Shown: positions 5,919 to 7,359 of the stretch, piece by piece | Position numbering within the stretch: position 1 is the stretch's first letter | How the letters are laid out: every line of letters begins with the position of its first letter | NCBI GenBank assembly: GCA_902773305.1 | Contig: CACYEB010000166.1 | Span: forward strand, 1 to 7,359 | Direction of reading: 5' to 3' | DNA length: 7,359 bases | From: an uncultured Bacteroidia bacterium | GTDB lineage: Bacteria > Bacteroidota > Bacteroidia > Bacteroidales > UBA932 | Translations under genes and position numbers: made by a program | Notes under the pieces: generated by a model | Told to the model about the DNA's origin: nothing | The model's database searches: none | Seen by the model: only the letters and a program-made list of their open reading frames with translations

Positions 5919-7342
5919 ATCTTCCAACCTATGGCCGCCACTATGAAAGAGACTGTCGGAGAGATGATATTGAAAATGCAAAAAGGGGCATAGACCAGGG
6001 TCGGCACCGACAGGATGGTGGCCTGCGTCATACCGCAGCTGGACCAGGGGAAAAGGGGCGAAGTAACGGTGGCTGAGTCTTCTATACTTCTGCTGAGCAA
6101 ACGCCCTTCGAAGCCCTCCTTTTCATAAGTATCACGGAAAATGTTGGCAGTAAGCAGTATGGACAGATACTGGTCGGAAACAATGCCGTTCAATGCTGTT
6201 CCGGTAAGCACGGTAGAACCCACAAGGCCGGTGCGGGTACGGGTCAATGGCGAGAGTATCCTGGCCAGGTCGGCAATCATACCGTTGGCTTTCATACACG
6301 CGCCGAAACACATCGCGCACAGTATCAGGAACACCGTATTGAGCATTCCCACCATACCACGGCTGGTGAGCAGTTGATCCACTTCCGGCACCCCCGTTTC
6401 CAGCGTAACCGTGTCATAAACCATCTTTACGGTGCCGGAAAACATCACCCTGGCCTGTGATCCCTGCGTAACGCTTTCACCGACGCCCCGCACGATTTCC
6501 GGCTGGAATATCAGCGCCGCGACGGCCGCTGCAACGGTTGAGAGAGCCAGCACCATAATGGCGGGCCGCCTTTTCCATATAAGCCATACCGTAAATACCG
6601 GTACCAGCATCAGCCAGGGGGTAAGGTTGAATCTGGCACGGAGCGTCTCGGTATATATCTCCATCTGCGCCTGACCGGGCGTGCCGTGCACAAGGCCAAG
6701 TATGGTGAACACAATAAGGGTTATTACAAAAGACGGCACCGTGGTGAACAGCATATAGCGGATATGACTGAACAGCGGCACCCTGCATACTGATGAGGCC
6801 ATAACCGTAGTGTCTGACAGCGGCGAAATCTTGTCTCCGAAGTACGCGCCTGATATAATGGCTCCGGCGGTCATAGCATCGCTGAAGCCTTCGGCTCGGC
6901 CGATACCCAGAAGAGCCACACCTACCGTCGCAATGGTGGTCCAGGAAGACCCCGTCATCACCGAAACCACAGCGCACAGGACGCAGGCTGTCAGCAGGAA
7001 TACCTTGGGACTGATTAACTTTATGCCGTAACAGATAAAGGCGGGCACCACCCCGCTCATAGTCCAGGTACCCGAAATGGCACCGATAAGAAACAATATC
7101 AGGATTGCCGGCGCGACCTCTCCGAAATTGGAGGCAATTGCTTTTTCGAAATCTTTCCACGAAGTTTTATACAGCCACAACGAGAGTCCGATGCAGACAC
7201 CCGATGCTATTAACAGCACTACCTGCGAGGCTCCCAGAATGGAATCTGCCCCGAAAATGGCTATATCCAATGCAAGAAGCGCCACCAGCACCGCCAGCGG
7301 TATCAGGGCTATCAGCGTCCGTTGTGCATCAGAAAACCTCAT
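5906..7342 (-). CDS. nhaC: NhaC-family Na+/H+ antiporter
   Basis: The protein has 478 residues from ATG 7342. A GTG at 7351 is three codons further upstream and the frame remains open to the window edge, but ATG 7342 gives the usual short N-terminus before the first membrane segment (about 9-30). There are roughly 11-12 hydrophobic segments. Family motifs include GSSWTTIATVGVALLGIG (131-148) and GAYFGDKISPLSDTT (165-179), with the acidic and polar residues expected in the ion path. A second-half counterpart is NGIVSDQYLSI (385-395) plus EDSATVTSPLFPWSSCG (421-437). The protein should sit in the inner membrane and exchange Na+ for H+, supporting pH and sodium homeostasis. Related NhaC-fold carriers such as the malate-lactate antiporter MleN cannot be excluded. 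It is separated from the next gene by 76 bp and a possible terminator, so it is probably a separate transcription unit. Confidence 0.88.
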   Translation of the reverse strand: MRFSDAQRTLIALIPLAVLVALLALDIAIFGADSILGASQVVLLIASGVCIGLSLWLYKTSWKDFEKAIASNFGEVAPAILILFLIGAISGTWTMSGVVPAFICYGIKLISPKVFLLTACVLCAVVSVMTGSSWTTIATVGVALLGIGRAEGFSDAMTAGAIISGAYFGDKISPLSDTTVMASSVCRVPLFSHIRYMLFTTVPSFVITLIVFTILGLVHGTPGQAQMEIYTETLRARFNLTPWLMLVPVFTVWLIWKRRPAIMVLALSTVAAAVAALIFQPEIVRGVGESVTQGSQARVMFSGTVKMVYDTVTLETGVPEVDQLLTSRGMVGMLNTVFLILCAMCFGACMKANGMIADLARILSPLTRTRTGLVGSTVLTGTALNGIVSDQYLSILLTANIFRDTYEKEGFEGRLLSRSIEDSATVTSPLFPWSSCGMTQATILSVPTLVYAPFCIFNIISPTVSFIVAAIGWKICRK

Positions 7343-7359
7343 ACGAAGCACAAATATCC

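Overview
The window reads as a piece of a Bacteroidota chromosome, probably order Bacteroidales. The evidence is the gene set and order (a U32 protein, HolB, a RicT/PSP1 protein, then a GldH-like lipoprotein), the lack of clear Shine-Dalgarno sequences before the starts, and the protein sequence style. A Rikenellaceae/Alistipes-like source is a guess from the moderately high GC content. All six genes lie on the minus strand, so transcription runs from high to low coordinates.

Layout in transcription order. An NhaC-family Na+/H+ antiporter (7342 to 5906) starts at the right edge of the window. It ends in a weak hairpin plus T-run that overlaps its stop codon. A 76-bp gap (5830-5905) follows, which probably holds the promoter for the next group. 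That group is five tightly packed genes: a secreted TPR-repeat protein (5829 to 4867), a U32-family protein (4879 to 2867), the DNA polymerase III delta' subunit HolB (2854 to 1721), a RicT/PSP1 protein (1716 to 412), and a GldH-like lipoprotein (from 428, running off the left edge). Neighbouring genes overlap by 13 or 17 bp or are separated by 4 or 12 bp, so they look like one operon with translational coupling. No gene-free stretch exceeds 300 bases, and no RNA gene, CRISPR array or insertion sequence was seen.

The operon mixes functions: a probable rRNA/tRNA hydroxylation factor (U32), a replication clamp-loader subunit, a cysteine-rich PSP1 protein, and two exported proteins (TPR and GldH). 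The link may be housekeeping linkage rather than one pathway, although the U32 and RicT proteins both belong to families tied to Fe-S clusters.

The most unusual feature is inside the U32 gene. Two copies of a 75-77 bp imperfect palindromic sequence (3212-3286 and 3792-3868) sit in frame in the coding sequence. Their arms match at 59 of 62 positions, but their centres differ in sequence and by 2 bp in length. As a result, the second half of the repeat is translated in a different frame in each copy. This looks like a small mobile palindromic element that inserts into protein-coding genes, comparable in logic to Rickettsia palindromic elements but unrelated in sequence as far as can be judged here.
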